This document shows, in pieces, positions 42,025 through 51,327 of a stretch of 64,000 bases of DNA. How positions within the stretch are numbered: position 1 is the stretch's first letter; every line of letters starts with the position of its first letter. The notes beneath the pieces were generated by a model. The model saw nothing but the letters and a program-made list of their open reading frames with translations. It had not been told where the DNA came from and searched no databases. Source of the stretch: Phocaeicola faecalis (lineage in GTDB: Bacteria > Bacteroidota > Bacteroidia > Bacteroidales > Bacteroidaceae); NCBI RefSeq assembly GCF_021730445.1, contig NZ_JADNRM010000017.1, positions 38,101 through 102,100 on the forward strand. Direction: 5' to 3'. The position numbers and the translations under genes were made by a program.

Positions 42025-42726
42025 ATGAAAATAATACTGTGGAAAAGAATAACACTCCTTTTTAGGAATCGTAGAATGGGAGATTTCGTATGCAATTTTA
42101 CGGCTGTTGTGCTTGGCATCATCCTTACCTTTATGGGAAGTGACTGGATAGAAAAACGGAATACGCAACGTGATGTGAAAAGTGCGCTTCAGTTAGTAAA
42201 AGCAGAATTGAATACTAATAGAAAAGCCATATTAGACGGAAAGAAAAGAATAGAACAAGAAATACGTGCTGCTTATTTTTTACTGAAAAATAAGGATAGT
42301 CTTTCGTTTGTATCAAAAGATTCATTGAGTTATTATTCTAATATGCCTTTTCGAACTTCATTTATTACTTTTACTACTGATGCACTGGAACTGATGAAAA
42401 GTTCGGCACTTTTTCCACAAATAAAGGATAAGCAATTGGGGTTGAGTATTATTCAGGCTTATGCTTCTATAAAAGCGGCTGATGCGCTATATACCACTTA
42501 TCAAAATTTGAAAAAAGAACGGAATGACTGGTTGGATGCCAAGCCGGAAGTAAAGCGTTTATATGTTCAAAAACTTTCTGTTGACCAGTTATGGACTCGT
42601 TTATCGGCTATTGATGAAGGACGTGACTTGTTGTTTCAAATTCCAAATTTGATGAACCCTGAATCCTTTGATTATCTTATAACTGATATAGATAATACTA
42701 TAAAAGCTATAGAGAAATATGAATGA
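42025..42726 (+). CDS. Single-pass membrane protein of unknown function (DUF6090-like)
   Basis: This 233-residue protein has a membrane helix (FVCNFTAVVLGIILTFMGSDWI, about 21-42) and then a long helical region with coiled-coil character (RDVKSALQLVKAELNTNRKAILDGKKRIEQEIRAAYFLL). The rest is mixed helical (DALELMKSSALFPQIKDKQLGLSIIQAYASI). The layout resembles DUF6090 proteins of Bacteroidetes. No catalytic motif is seen. It stands alone between nadA and the dispersed repeat. Confidence 0.6.
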   Translation: MKIILWKRITLLFRNRRMGDFVCNFTAVVLGIILTFMGSDWIEKRNTQRDVKSALQLVKAELNTNRKAILDGKKRIEQEIRAAYFLLKNKDSLSFVSKDSLSYYSNMPFRTSFITFTTDALELMKSSALFPQIKDKQLGLSIIQAYASIKAADALYTTYQNLKKERNDWLDAKPEVKRLYVQKLSVDQLWTRLSAIDEGRDLLFQIPNLMNPESFDYLITDIDNTIKAIEKYE

Positions 42727-42809
42727 TTATCAGGTAGGAATTGAAAGAGAAGCAAACAGGTTATAGAACTATAGAGGGTGTGTCGAAACGCTCATAAACT
42801 AAAAGGGGT

Positions 42810-42952
42810 TGTGTCAAAACGTGGATAATGCTGTCGTTTCGTTCGTAGGGGCGAGGTTCGCTCGCCCGAAAACAGTTTGCTTTGTGTCTTCGGGCAGGCA
42901 GACCCTGCCCCTACAGCTAACGATTGGATAGGCTGGTTTAGTTTTGACACAC
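42810..42952. repeat. Dispersed palindromic repeat, copy B (inverted)
   Basis: This is the reverse complement of the unit at 28434-28574, about 140 bases with only a handful of differences. It runs from TGTGTCAAAACGTGG to GGTTTAGTTTTGACACAC. The internal stem GTAGGGGCGAGG...CCTGCCCCTAC is kept. The flanks TTCGATAAAAGGGAAGTTT and GTGTGTCGAAAC also recur near 28580-28606 and 31498-31545. Confidence 0.82.
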
Positions 42953-42991
42953 TCCCTTCGATAAAAGGGAAGTTTAAAAACACCCTCATAT

Positions 42992-43588
42992 TTATGCTTG
43001 CATTGTGAAGAGTGCAAGAAACCGGCAAAGCTTCTCCACCGCCAATGCGCGATGACTGATTTTATTCTTCGTCTCGTTTCCCAGTTCGGCAAACGTTTGC
43101 TCATATCCTTGAGGCATAAAGATAGGATCGTATCCGAAACCGGAACCACCGCGTTTTTCTTTGATAATCTCACCTTTTACAATACCTTCGAATAAATGCT
43201 TCTTTCCATCCATTATTAAACAAATAACTGTACGGAATTGCGCTTTCCTGTTTTGTACTCCCTGCATATTTTGCAATAATTTCTGCATATTGGCTTCCGC
43301 ATTATGTCCTTCTCCTCCTGCATAACGGGCAGAGTAAACACCCGGTTCTCCATTTAGTGCCTCTACTTCCAGACCCGTATCGTCGGCAAAACAGTTCAAA
43401 CCGTAGTGTTCATAAATATACTCAGCTTTCAACATCGAATTACCTTCCAGGGTATCGGCTGTTTCGGGGATATCAACATCGCAATGGATATCTTTTAAGC
43501 TCAATAATTCTACTTTCTCTCCTAGAATAGCGGATATTTCATCCAGTTTATGAGCATTGTTTGTAGCAAATACTAATTTTCGTTTCAT
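42992..43588 (-). CDS. rdgB: Non-canonical purine NTP pyrophosphatase (RdgB/HAM1)
   Basis: This 198-residue protein starts with the signature [12 protein letters not shown] at 6-17. It has the conserved [24 protein letters not shown] (catalytic aspartates near 69-70) and the C-terminal [10 protein letters not shown] box. It hydrolyses ITP, dITP and XTP to keep deaminated purines out of DNA and RNA. The start codon overlaps the stop of the ABC permease gene upstream (ATGA), so it is the last gene of the exporter operon, an unusual place for a house-cleaning enzyme. Confidence 0.95.
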   Translation of the reverse strand: MKRKLVFATNNAHKLDEISAILGEKVELLSLKDIHCDVDIPETADTLEGNSMLKAEYIYEHYGLNCFADDTGLEVEALNGEPGVYSARYAGGEGHNAEANMQKLLQNMQGVQNRKAQFRTVICLIMDGKKHLFEGIVKGEIIKEKRGGSGFGYDPIFMPQGYEQTFAELGNETKNKISHRALAVEKLCRFLALFTMQA

Positions 43589-44976
43589 CTTACATCGTAT
43601 TTATTGAATGCAAAGATACTGAGAATGAACCAAAATAAGGTGATTCCTGACAGAATAAATATAGCCGGCAAGGAAGATAGCAGTCTATTTGTTATGTTTA
43701 CTTCGGGTTCTTTATAGACAGGATAGTCCGTTTCCGTGAGTATACGTTGTGTACTGCTGTATCGCTCTTGTGGGTTAAGCCAGTGCGGGCTTTTGGGGTC
43801 TTTGGCATCTTCTTCTTCAAACCATTGCATAAAATGAGTGCAAAAATCACTTAAAGCCTTTTGGCTTTTCCGGAAGCGGATGTAGCCACTGTCTAGCCAG
43901 TATTCATTCAGTCGGTTGAAGACAATGATGGGTGAACACATTGATAATTGATTTGTTCGCTCATATTGTTGCTCTCCCGCTTGATAAAACTCATTGAGTT
44001 TATCCAGTTTGACCTTCAACATGCGACGCATTATATCGGCACGCATTTCGTGTGGCGGATAGAATGGTTCATCTTCTCGGTTTCCCAGTGCAGAAGCCGG
44101 AGCATGGTCTATAATCTGTCGTTGCTGCTGTTGATAATCTTGTTGCACTTCTTCCATTGTAGTGGGAAGAGGGAACAGATAACGTGCCATAGGCAACCGG
44201 CTGCTGGGGATGATAATGACGCACAACAGCCAGAAAATGATACAGAATAATAAACTATTCCGGGGATGACTGCTAATGGTGGAAGCAAATAATCCGAAAG
44301 CGGCGAACAACGAAAGTAATAATAAGGAAGACAGAAAAAATCCACCGCATAAAATCAGGAAGTGTATATTCATTTCAATGCCTGCCAGAATCAGAATCAA
44401 GATTCCTATCCCAATGCCCGATAGCAATATAATGCCGGTCTGCATCATTATACATATATATTTTGATAACAATAGCAGGGGGCGTGAAACAGGATAGGTA
44501 AGCAGGAAGCCCAAGGTATGAGTCTCCTTCTCCCCCGAAAACGCATTGAAAGAGAATAATAAAGTAATAAAAGTAAGTAAGGTGGTGACAACAAACGACC
44601 AACTGAAAGAAACATTGGATTGCATCAACGGATTCTTGACCGAGAATGCGGTGTGGAAATTATGTATTCCAAATGCATTATAGGTAAAGATGGAAGGTAA
44701 CTGTTGTTCAGAACAAGGGTCTATCAGTGAGGAAAGCCGTGGTTGTAGCAAATATTCCTGTGTAACAGTGGCATAGGTAGTAACCGTCCATCCATGATAC
44801 TCGTTATAATTTACTTTCCGGTATTGCTCGTATTCACTTTCTGTATTTTGCCATTGACGGACAAAGGCAGTAGTTCCACAGATAAATATGCATAGCATTA
44901 ATATCCAGGATAAACGGAATCTCAGGCTGCGTCTATTCTTCTTCCATTCTTGTTTTAGCAATATGGTTAGTGTCAT
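43585..44976 (-). CDS. ABC transporter permease, DUF3526-type (second subunit)
   Basis: The product is 463 residues from [20 protein letters not shown]; two earlier ATGs overlap the upstream gene and are less likely. A first membrane helix ([18 protein letters not shown]) is followed by a periplasmic region and a block of five further helices (about 150-300, 440-460). [26 protein letters not shown] is the cytoplasmic coupling motif of ABC-2-type permeases. It pairs with the subunit upstream and the ATPase at 46591. The substrate is unknown. A 4-base overlap couples it to rdgB. Confidence 0.85.
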   Translation of the reverse strand: MTLTILLKQEWKKNRRSLRFRLSWILMLCIFICGTTAFVRQWQNTESEYEQYRKVNYNEYHGWTVTTYATVTQEYLLQPRLSSLIDPCSEQQLPSIFTYNAFGIHNFHTAFSVKNPLMQSNVSFSWSFVVTTLLTFITLLFSFNAFSGEKETHTLGFLLTYPVSRPLLLLSKYICIMMQTGIILLSGIGIGILILILAGIEMNIHFLILCGGFFLSSLLLLSLFAAFGLFASTISSHPRNSLLFCIIFWLLCVIIIPSSRLPMARYLFPLPTTMEEVQQDYQQQQRQIIDHAPASALGNREDEPFYPPHEMRADIMRRMLKVKLDKLNEFYQAGEQQYERTNQLSMCSPIIVFNRLNEYWLDSGYIRFRKSQKALSDFCTHFMQWFEEEDAKDPKSPHWLNPQERYSSTQRILTETDYPVYKEPEVNITNRLLSSLPAIFILSGITLFWFILSIFAFNKYDVR

Positions 44977-44980
44977 CAGT

Positions 44981-46594
44981 TTATCGGATATCATAACGGA
45001 CAGCAATTTTTATCGTTGTATAGATTAATATCAAACTTGTTATGCTGAAAAAGAAAAATGCATTCAGACACTCTTTTATCTGTTCACGGATACTTGCCGT
45101 TTGCTGTATGAATCGTGGTAATTCTTGTGTATCCAGTTTGGGGCGGTTTTCTATATTTTGAAGGAAATTTATTTTTTCTTCTTCATCCAAACTATCATAT
45201 TCCCGGCAAACTTCGTCCATTCTTTGTTCAGTCATAAAGTCTTCTTCATTTTGTGTGGTAAAATAGGAATAAGAACTGAACAATTTATTTTCTATGAAAT
45301 AATTCCATACAGTTTGTCTGTAACTTCGCACTTCATCCATATAGGACAAGTAGTTTTCAGGTGAAGTACGGCATATATGTTGTGCTGTTTCCTGGAAGAT
45401 CTGTAAGGGGGAGAAGCAGGAAAACCAATAGCGTAGGTGGATTTGTCGTTCCAGTTTATTCAGATAGTCTTTTTGTAATATCCATTTTTGGTCGGCATAA
45501 TCGAGCCTTATTGGTTCGCTTTCTGCATGGATGCGGCGTATGGCATGAGCAAATGGAATAGTAATGCCCCATTTGTCCATAAATCCGTCTTCTCCCATGT
45601 TATTGAAGAGCGTCATTTCAGTCTTTACTTTTTCTTCTTTTGCAATCTTTCTCCTTATTTCTTTTAATTTCTCATAGCGTTCATCATCCAGCGATTTCAT
45701 TTTTGCTTCTATATTCCGGTACAAAGGAATGGGTGCCATGGTTTCCGCCAAATAACTTGATACGGGGGGAAGAACGAATACCATACCTATCCAAAGCAGG
45801 AGGCTGACGGTTAATGCCTGTTCGGAGGTAGAGGCAAGCAAAGAGATAAGTATTCCTATAAGTATGCATACAAAAATGAAACTTAATGTCAGTATGGAAA
45901 GCAGTAATATTCCATTCCAGACGGTTCCCGGTAAAGAGATTCCGGCATAAATCAGATAACCGGCACTTATGGCATAACATAATAAGACCGGTGGAATCAA
46001 AACGAAACATATTCCTCCTATTTTTCCAAAAAGAAAAGTTAACCGCTTTACAGGATGGCTGAATATCATCCGTAGCATGCCTGTTTCTTTTTCATGTGAA
46101 AAAGCATCGTATGAAAATACGAGTGCCAGCAGGGAGAATACAAGTCCTATCATACCGGTGAAGTCGGTATACGAGAAGGTATTTAGAAAAATATTCTCAT
46201 TGTTTCCTATATCTCCTTGTACTTCTGCTTGTTTATAGCCTATTATGGAATGGTCTTTACCACTGTATGCATACGGCAGCAATGGATAAGTGTTTAATAA
46301 TATCTGATTATAGGTTCCCATGTTGGGAGTCACTCCCTGGCAAAAGATACTGAGGGCTTCGGTTTGTTTGATGACAAGCGGACGTACTTGTGACCATACA
46401 TAAGCATTATTCAATGCACTGTCGGCTGTGGCTTGTCTTTGCTCACAAACTGTTTGCCGGGCACAATAGTAATCTGTTCCTGTCAGTAAGGTAAAAGGTA
46501 GAAAAAGCAGACAGAGCAGCAGGGTCAGAAAGAAACGTGATGAACGTAGATGCTGCTTGAAGTCTTTCAGTGCGATAAAGTGAATCATGTTCAT
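44981..46594 (-). CDS. ABC transporter permease, DUF3526-type (first subunit)
   Basis: This 537-residue protein has the same plan as the next gene: an N-terminal helix (FFLTLLLCLLFLPFTLLTG), a large periplasmic segment and a membrane block from about 155 to 275. The coupling motif is HEKETGMLRMIFSHPVKRLTFLFGKIGG. A soluble helical region of about 200 residues precedes the last helix (AFFFFSITSLILIYTTI). It overlaps the ATPase gene by 4 bases. The pair probably forms a heterodimeric exporter similar to gliding/copper-type ABC-2 systems, but the cargo cannot be inferred. Confidence 0.85.
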   Translation of the reverse strand: MNMIHFIALKDFKQHLRSSRFFLTLLLCLLFLPFTLLTGTDYYCARQTVCEQRQATADSALNNAYVWSQVRPLVIKQTEALSIFCQGVTPNMGTYNQILLNTYPLLPYAYSGKDHSIIGYKQAEVQGDIGNNENIFLNTFSYTDFTGMIGLVFSLLALVFSYDAFSHEKETGMLRMIFSHPVKRLTFLFGKIGGICFVLIPPVLLCYAISAGYLIYAGISLPGTVWNGILLLSILTLSFIFVCILIGILISLLASTSEQALTVSLLLWIGMVFVLPPVSSYLAETMAPIPLYRNIEAKMKSLDDERYEKLKEIRRKIAKEEKVKTEMTLFNNMGEDGFMDKWGITIPFAHAIRRIHAESEPIRLDYADQKWILQKDYLNKLERQIHLRYWFSCFSPLQIFQETAQHICRTSPENYLSYMDEVRSYRQTVWNYFIENKLFSSYSYFTTQNEEDFMTEQRMDEVCREYDSLDEEEKINFLQNIENRPKLDTQELPRFIQQTASIREQIKECLNAFFFFSITSLILIYTTIKIAVRYDIR

Positions 46595-47304
46595 AGTGGA
46601 ACCTCCTGCATATAATCCAGATAAATGCGTTCAATATCCTCGTGTATAAATTCTTCGCGACGGCGTAACATTACCATACGTCCTTCTTTCATAATACCGA
46701 TACGGTCGGCTATCATGCGGGCGCGGAACAAGTCATGGGTGCATAGCAAAATTGATTTTCCTTTTTGTTTCAATAGAAGCAATGTATCCATCAGTTCGGC
46801 AGCACTTTTGGGGTCCAATCCGGTAGTGGGTTCATCCATCAGAATATTCGGTGTGTCTTTTTGAAGCACACAAGCCAGTCCTACTTTTTGCCGCATTCCT
46901 TTTGAGAAGTATTTCACGCGTTTTTCGAAGTCCGTTTCTTTCAGACCTACGCTTCTCATTAGGTTATAATAGGTCTCTTTTTGGGGATTCTTTCCGTTAA
47001 GTCGGGCAAAGAATTCCAGATTTTCCCGTGCTGACAAGTCTTCATAAAGCATTACGTTTTCAGAAATATAGGAGATAAACTGTTTCGCTTCTAATGATTG
47101 TTTCACACTGTCTCTTCCCTCTATCAAGGCTTGTCCCGAAGTGGGACGGATGAAATTGAGGAACAGATTGAGTGTGGTTGTTTTTCCGGCACCGTTTGCT
47201 CCCAACAGGAAGAAGATTTCTCCTTCTTCTATTTTGAGGTTCAATGCATCGAGTGCCAGACTTCCGTCATCATATCTTTTGGTTAAATCAATGGCTTGCA
47301 ACAT
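46591..47304 (-). CDS. ABC transporter ATP-binding subunit
   Basis: This is a 237-residue ATPase. Walker A is LGANGAGKTTTLNLF near 34-48, the signature FSKGMRQKVGLACVLQ near 134, Walker B plus glutamate NILMDEPTTGLD near 155, and the switch histidine is in LLCTHDLF near 190. It is the first gene of the four-gene operon ATPase-permease-permease-rdgB, each joined by about 4-base overlaps or close spacing. Confidence 0.93.
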   Translation of the reverse strand: MLQAIDLTKRYDDGSLALDALNLKIEEGEIFFLLGANGAGKTTTLNLFLNFIRPTSGQALIEGRDSVKQSLEAKQFISYISENVMLYEDLSARENLEFFARLNGKNPQKETYYNLMRSVGLKETDFEKRVKYFSKGMRQKVGLACVLQKDTPNILMDEPTTGLDPKSAAELMDTLLLLKQKGKSILLCTHDLFRARMIADRIGIMKEGRMVMLRRREEFIHEDIERIYLDYMQEVPL

Positions 47305-47513
47305 ATTGTGTCTATATTGAATGATTCAAAGATAAGAAGGAATTGTTTTTTCTCCTATTTTTTTCTTTTTTTTGTTATCGTTTTGTGGTAGCAACTTATT
47401 CTAGAACTTTTGTTGTGCTTTCTTTTTCAGGTGCGGATTACACGAATTTCTCTTTATACTTTCTATGAAATCCGTATAATTCGCATCTAAAATGAGTTGT
47501 AGTAAGAGTGTTT

Positions 47514-49823
47514 TTACAGACGGTTCAACTCCTCATTGGCTGCTCCTGTTCCTCGGTATTTGCTGCGAGTGGAATTAAATTTGTAGCTCACCGTGAGCCG
47601 TATATTCCGTGTATCGCTGTAATTCCATTTGTCGAACTGCATACAGTCACCATAGATAATGTAGGAACTGCGTTGTGAGGCAAAGATATCGTTTACACGC
47701 AGGTTTACATTCATACGGTCATTCATAAAGGTTTTGTTCAAACTGACGTTTACTCCTTGATTGGGTTTCATCAGCATAATGCTTGAGTTGCCTTTACTTC
47801 TATAGAACAGGGTCAGGTTTCCTGTAAATGTCTTGCTGAATCGGAAATAGTTATCCAATCGGCTATTGAAAATAGGACGGTTGAAATGTTTCAAGTTTCC
47901 CATTGTTATGTTCTTGAAAAACTGCTGCTGCATTTGCAGGCTGAGAGAAGGTTCCCAAATACCGAATTTGGGAGAAAGTACCAATCCTGTGTTCAATGCT
48001 TCTATCTTGTCGAAATTCTCACGGGTAAACAGGGTGATGGCAGGGTTTTTGTCATAGGATTCGGCCACAAATTCTATGGCGTCACGGCGTTGCTGGTAGC
48101 TGACAAAAAGCTGTATCCACTGGTAACTGCCCATCAACGTAAGGTCGTGGATGGTTTCGGGTTTCAAATTAGGGTTACCCCCTTCGTAGGTAAAACGGTC
48201 ATCGTATTGCAAATTACTGCTTAGCTCGTTATAAGACGGACGGCGTGTCTTGGCTGTATAACTTAATGAGAGCTGTGTTTCTCCTACAGGCAGGGCAAAA
48301 GAAATATTCGGGAACAAGTTGTCATAGTCCCGGCTTTGTTCCTCTATGCGTTTCCCTTTGTTCAAGTATTCGGAAGTGACATGTTCAAAACGGAATCCTG
48401 CTGATGCTTGCAGTTTGCCCAAAGCGATGGCAAATTCAGCGAATCCCGCCACCTTGTCTTCTTTGATTTCATTATCTGTTTCGGGCAGGTAATTCTGCGG
48501 GTTTTCATAACGGTTCAGACGACGTGTATGACTGTATTCAGCTCCGGCTTTCAGTTCTCCTTTCCCGATGGGGTGTGTAAGGACAAGTTTAGCGGCATAT
48601 AGGCGGTTGTCATTCAGGTTACTGGCAGTGACGTGGCGGTCTTCGTATTCTTCACTGATTTCCAGCACATTTTGATATTGGCGTGTTTCTCCACTATAAT
48701 AATCGGCGTTGAAGTTAATTCCTAGCTTTCCGATGTTGCCCAGATAATAAGTGTTGATACGGTGAGAAAAATCATTGTTATTCCAATCGTAATTATAATG
48801 TTGTTTATCATAGAATGAGCCGTCAGCTATGATTTCGTAATCGGAAGTCATTTTTAGATTGCTTTTAGGCGAACGGTTGAAAGTATATCGTGCCCCTAGA
48901 GAATGGTTGCTGTTTACCATATAGTTGAATCCGCCCTCGGTGTTGATATAATGGCTTTTGGCATTCATGTCCATTTCAGATTGATGCTGCCAAATGGTAT
49001 CTACTTCTATATAATGCTTGTCTCTTTGTTCCTGATAGTTACCCATACGCGAATAGTAGATATTGGCGAACAAATCCAGTCCCCCATGGCGGTAATTCAT
49101 GTTCAGTTGTTCAGAGTGATTGAAGTTGTGGTCTTGGATGACACTGGCATTGATGTTAGTACTGAATCCTTCTCCTTTCGGTTTCACAGTCTTTATTTTT
49201 ATGACTGATTTTACGGTAACATCATATTCGGCTCCCGGGTTGGTGATAACTTCTACGCTTTGTATGTCTTTAGAACTCAAACGTTCCAGTTCACTGAGGT
49301 CACGGAGTTGGCGTCCGTTCAGATAAATTAGCGGAGTACCTTTTCCAAAGACGGTGAATTGGCCATTGTCACCTTGTACAAAAGGGATATGGCCCAGTAC
49401 GTCATTAGCTGTTCCAGCAGTACTTAGCAAGGAATTGGAAACATTGGTGACAAGTGCGTTTCCTTTCATTTTATAAGTAGGACGGCGGGCAGTAACTACA
49501 GCTTCTTGCAACAGGATTGCATCGGATTTCAGAGTTAGGGTACCGATATTTCCCGATTGACACTTCTTATAGATTGTTTTATATCCTACGGAGGAAGCTT
49601 TTAGAATATAAGTTTTTTCATTCACCTTGTTTAATATGAAATTTCCGTCAGTATTAGTGATAGTTCCTTGTACAAAGCTGGAATCAGCTGGGTTTAACAA
49701 TATAATGTTGGCATATTCCAACGGCACATTAGTTTCGTCTATTAATTTTCCGGTAATGGTTTGTGCTTGTGTGGTGGCTATTCCTGTCAGCAGCAGAGCT
49801 AGAAGTAATTTTATCGCTTTCAT
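47514..49823 (-). CDS. Outer-membrane receptor-like protein with carboxypeptidase-regulatory and plug domains
   Basis: The product is 769 residues with a signal peptide (LLLALLLTGIATTQAQ). A CarboxypepD_reg-like domain (TITGKLIDETNVPLEYANIIL, about 22-105) is followed by a TonB-plug-like domain (AVVTARRPTYKMKGNALVTNV and DIQSVEVITNPGAEYDVTVKSVIKIKT). A long 'OMP_b-brl_3' barrel rich in aromatic strands follows. The end is a short Ser/Arg/Asn tail rather than a terminal aromatic. The cargo is unknown. Upstream is a near-consensus sigma-54 promoter (49911-49926), and the divergent neighbours encode a sensor kinase and an NtrC-type activator, so expression is probably under their control. Confidence 0.85.
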   Translation of the reverse strand: MKAIKLLLALLLTGIATTQAQTITGKLIDETNVPLEYANIILLNPADSSFVQGTITNTDGNFILNKVNEKTYILKASSVGYKTIYKKCQSGNIGTLTLKSDAILLQEAVVTARRPTYKMKGNALVTNVSNSLLSTAGTANDVLGHIPFVQGDNGQFTVFGKGTPLIYLNGRQLRDLSELERLSSKDIQSVEVITNPGAEYDVTVKSVIKIKTVKPKGEGFSTNINASVIQDHNFNHSEQLNMNYRHGGLDLFANIYYSRMGNYQEQRDKHYIEVDTIWQHQSEMDMNAKSHYINTEGGFNYMVNSNHSLGARYTFNRSPKSNLKMTSDYEIIADGSFYDKQHYNYDWNNNDFSHRINTYYLGNIGKLGINFNADYYSGETRQYQNVLEISEEYEDRHVTASNLNDNRLYAAKLVLTHPIGKGELKAGAEYSHTRRLNRYENPQNYLPETDNEIKEDKVAGFAEFAIALGKLQASAGFRFEHVTSEYLNKGKRIEEQSRDYDNLFPNISFALPVGETQLSLSYTAKTRRPSYNELSSNLQYDDRFTYEGGNPNLKPETIHDLTLMGSYQWIQLFVSYQQRRDAIEFVAESYDKNPAITLFTRENFDKIEALNTGLVLSPKFGIWEPSLSLQMQQQFFKNITMGNLKHFNRPIFNSRLDNYFRFSKTFTGNLTLFYRSKGNSSIMLMKPNQGVNVSLNKTFMNDRMNVNLRVNDIFASQRSSYIIYGDCMQFDKWNYSDTRNIRLTVSYKFNSTRSKYRGTGAANEELNRL

Positions 49824-49857
49824 ATTTTATTGATATTATTGGTTATTCATGTTGGGT

Positions 49858-49873
49858 GGGTAACAAATTACCC
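49858..49873. promoter_or_regulatory. Palindrome GGGTAA-N4-TTACCC in the receptor leader
   Basis: GGGTAACAAATTACCC is a perfect 6-4-6 dyad of the same shape as GAGTAA-N4-TTACTC at 50015-50030. It lies downstream of the predicted sigma-54 start, in the 5' leader of the receptor gene. Confidence 0.5.
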
Positions 49874-49910
49874 AATGATTCTTTATTTCTTTTCTATTTA
49901 CTATATAAAA

Positions 49911-49926
49911 TACAATTCTCGTGCCA
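49911..49926 (-). promoter_or_regulatory. Sigma-54 promoter of the outer-membrane receptor gene
   Basis: On the minus strand the sequence is TGGCACGAGAATTGTA, against the consensus TGGCACRNNNNTTGCW. The -24 TGGCACG block is exact and the -12 block has TTGT for TTGC. It lies 88 bases before the receptor ATG. The next genes on the other strand encode an NtrC-type (sigma-54-dependent) activator, which supports the call. Confidence 0.72.
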
Positions 49927-50014
49927 AAATGGAAGATGTATTGATAATCAAACGGTTACTATGAAAAGCTAATGGAAGGGTATATTGAGTTTGAGAAAAT
50001 GATTACCCAATTGT

Positions 50015-50030
50015 GAGTAAATAGTTACTC
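50015..50030. promoter_or_regulatory. Candidate upstream activator site GAGTAA-N4-TTACTC
   Basis: GAGTAAATAGTTACTC is a perfect 6-4-6 dyad about 115-130 bases upstream of the predicted sigma-54 transcription start, the normal place for an NtrC-type enhancer. A half-match TTACCC (50003-50008) lies next to it. It is also 59 bases before the kinase ATG, so it could serve for autoregulation. Confidence 0.55.
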
Positions 50031-50088
50031 ATTTTATATCATTTTTTATTTTAAAACAATATCTTTGTGAGTATAAATAGAACCTATT

Positions 50089-51327
50089 ATGTTTCATCTT
50101 TTTCCTACCACTCATTCTGTTGAATTAAAACAACTTTTGTCGGAGTTCAATCGTTCGCTTATGTTGATTGTTGATAAACAGTTATTAATCAGTAACTTTT
50201 TATCGAAGGTTAATCAAATAACTCCTGTACAGGGTGTTTTTCTTTTTCTTCCTGACGAGAATACGGAGAAATATAAAATGCAGGGATTAGAAGACAAGAA
50301 TATTTCCTATTTTATGGGAAGAGGAAAATTGGTGAATTGGTTGGCTGTGAATGAACGTCCGTTGATTGTTTCGAAAAGCTCCTCTCTCCTCTCCTATTTT
50401 TCTGAGGAGGAGCGAAAATTGCTGGCCCAGCTGAATGCGGAATTAGTCTATCCATTGAATGTGATGAACCGAATTAGTGGTATTCTGGTAATGGGGAAAA
50501 AGATGAATGGAAAAGAATTTGATAAGAAAGAGCTGGAATTACTTTCTTTGTTATTGGGACAGGCCGCTTTTGCCATTGAACATGCCTCGCTTTATGAAAT
50601 TCAACGGAATCGCTTGAAACGGATGTACCGCACAGACCGTTTGGCTGTATTGGGAGAACTGGCGGCCGGCGCAGCACACGAAATAAAAAATCCGCTTACT
50701 TCTATCCGCAGCACTATTCAATATTTGAGTAATGACTTTGATGTTGAGAGTGAAAAAGGGCAGATGATGCATGAGTTATTGAATGAAACAGAACGTATTA
50801 ACAAGATTGTGCAAGGTTTGCTCTCTTTTGCTCGTCCATCTGAGTTAAATTCTATGGAAGTCAACCTGGAACAGCTTATTAACCAGACTTTGTTACTTGT
50901 TAACAACACGTTGAGAAAGCAGCAGATAGAAGTGGAATTTGAATATTTCACCGAACAGACTACCATTATGGGAGATGCGGAGCAACTAAAACAGGTATGT
51001 CTGAATATTATTCTGAATGCGGTGGAAGCAATGAAGGAAAATGACGACTCCCATCCCCGAACTTTATATATAAGTATGGAAGAAGGTGCCCTGATTGATG
51101 TCCGCAGTCGTTATCTGTTGATTTCATTTGAGGATACGGGAAAAGGAATTGATGGGGAAAATATTGAGAATGTATTCAATCCCTTCTTCACAACCAAAGA
51201 AGAAGGAACAGGACTGGGACTTGCCATCTGTTACGGTATTATCAACCGACATAAGGGAGAGCTGGAAGTCCGTAGTACTCTAGGAAAAGGAACTTGTTTT
51301 ACGATTAAACTCCCCCAACATATATGA
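50089..51327 (+). CDS. Cytosolic GAF-domain sensor histidine kinase (NtrB-type)
   Basis: This 412-residue kinase has no membrane segments. A GAF-like domain is at about 25-165 (ITPVQGVFLFLPDENTEKYKM and LNVMNRISGILVMGKKM). The phosphoacceptor box is AAGAAHEIKNPLTSIRSTIQYL near 200-220. ATPase boxes are CLNIILNAVEAM, FEDTGKGID and GTGLGLAICYGII. It overlaps the NtrC-type regulator gene by 4 bases (ATGA). The ligand is presumably intracellular. A -7 box TATCTTTG at 50060-50067 is 21 bases before the ATG. Confidence 0.92.
   Translation: MFHLFPTTHSVELKQLLSEFNRSLMLIVDKQLLISNFLSKVNQITPVQGVFLFLPDENTEKYKMQGLEDKNISYFMGRGKLVNWLAVNERPLIVSKSSSLLSYFSEEERKLLAQLNAELVYPLNVMNRISGILVMGKKMNGKEFDKKELELLSLLLGQAAFAIEHASLYEIQRNRLKRMYRTDRLAVLGELAAGAAHEIKNPLTSIRSTIQYLSNDFDVESEKGQMMHELLNETERINKIVQGLLSFARPSELNSMEVNLEQLINQTLLLVNNTLRKQQIEVEFEYFTEQTTIMGDAEQLKQVCLNIILNAVEAMKENDDSHPRTLYISMEEGALIDVRSRYLLISFEDTGKGIDGENIENVFNPFFTTKEEGTGLGLAICYGIINRHKGELEVRSTLGKGTCFTIKLPQHI

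Noticed and set aside
47305..47513. Possible small gene between the receptor and the ABC ATPase
   Set aside because: Only short frames exist, in T-rich DNA with no start context. No convincing hairpin was found either.
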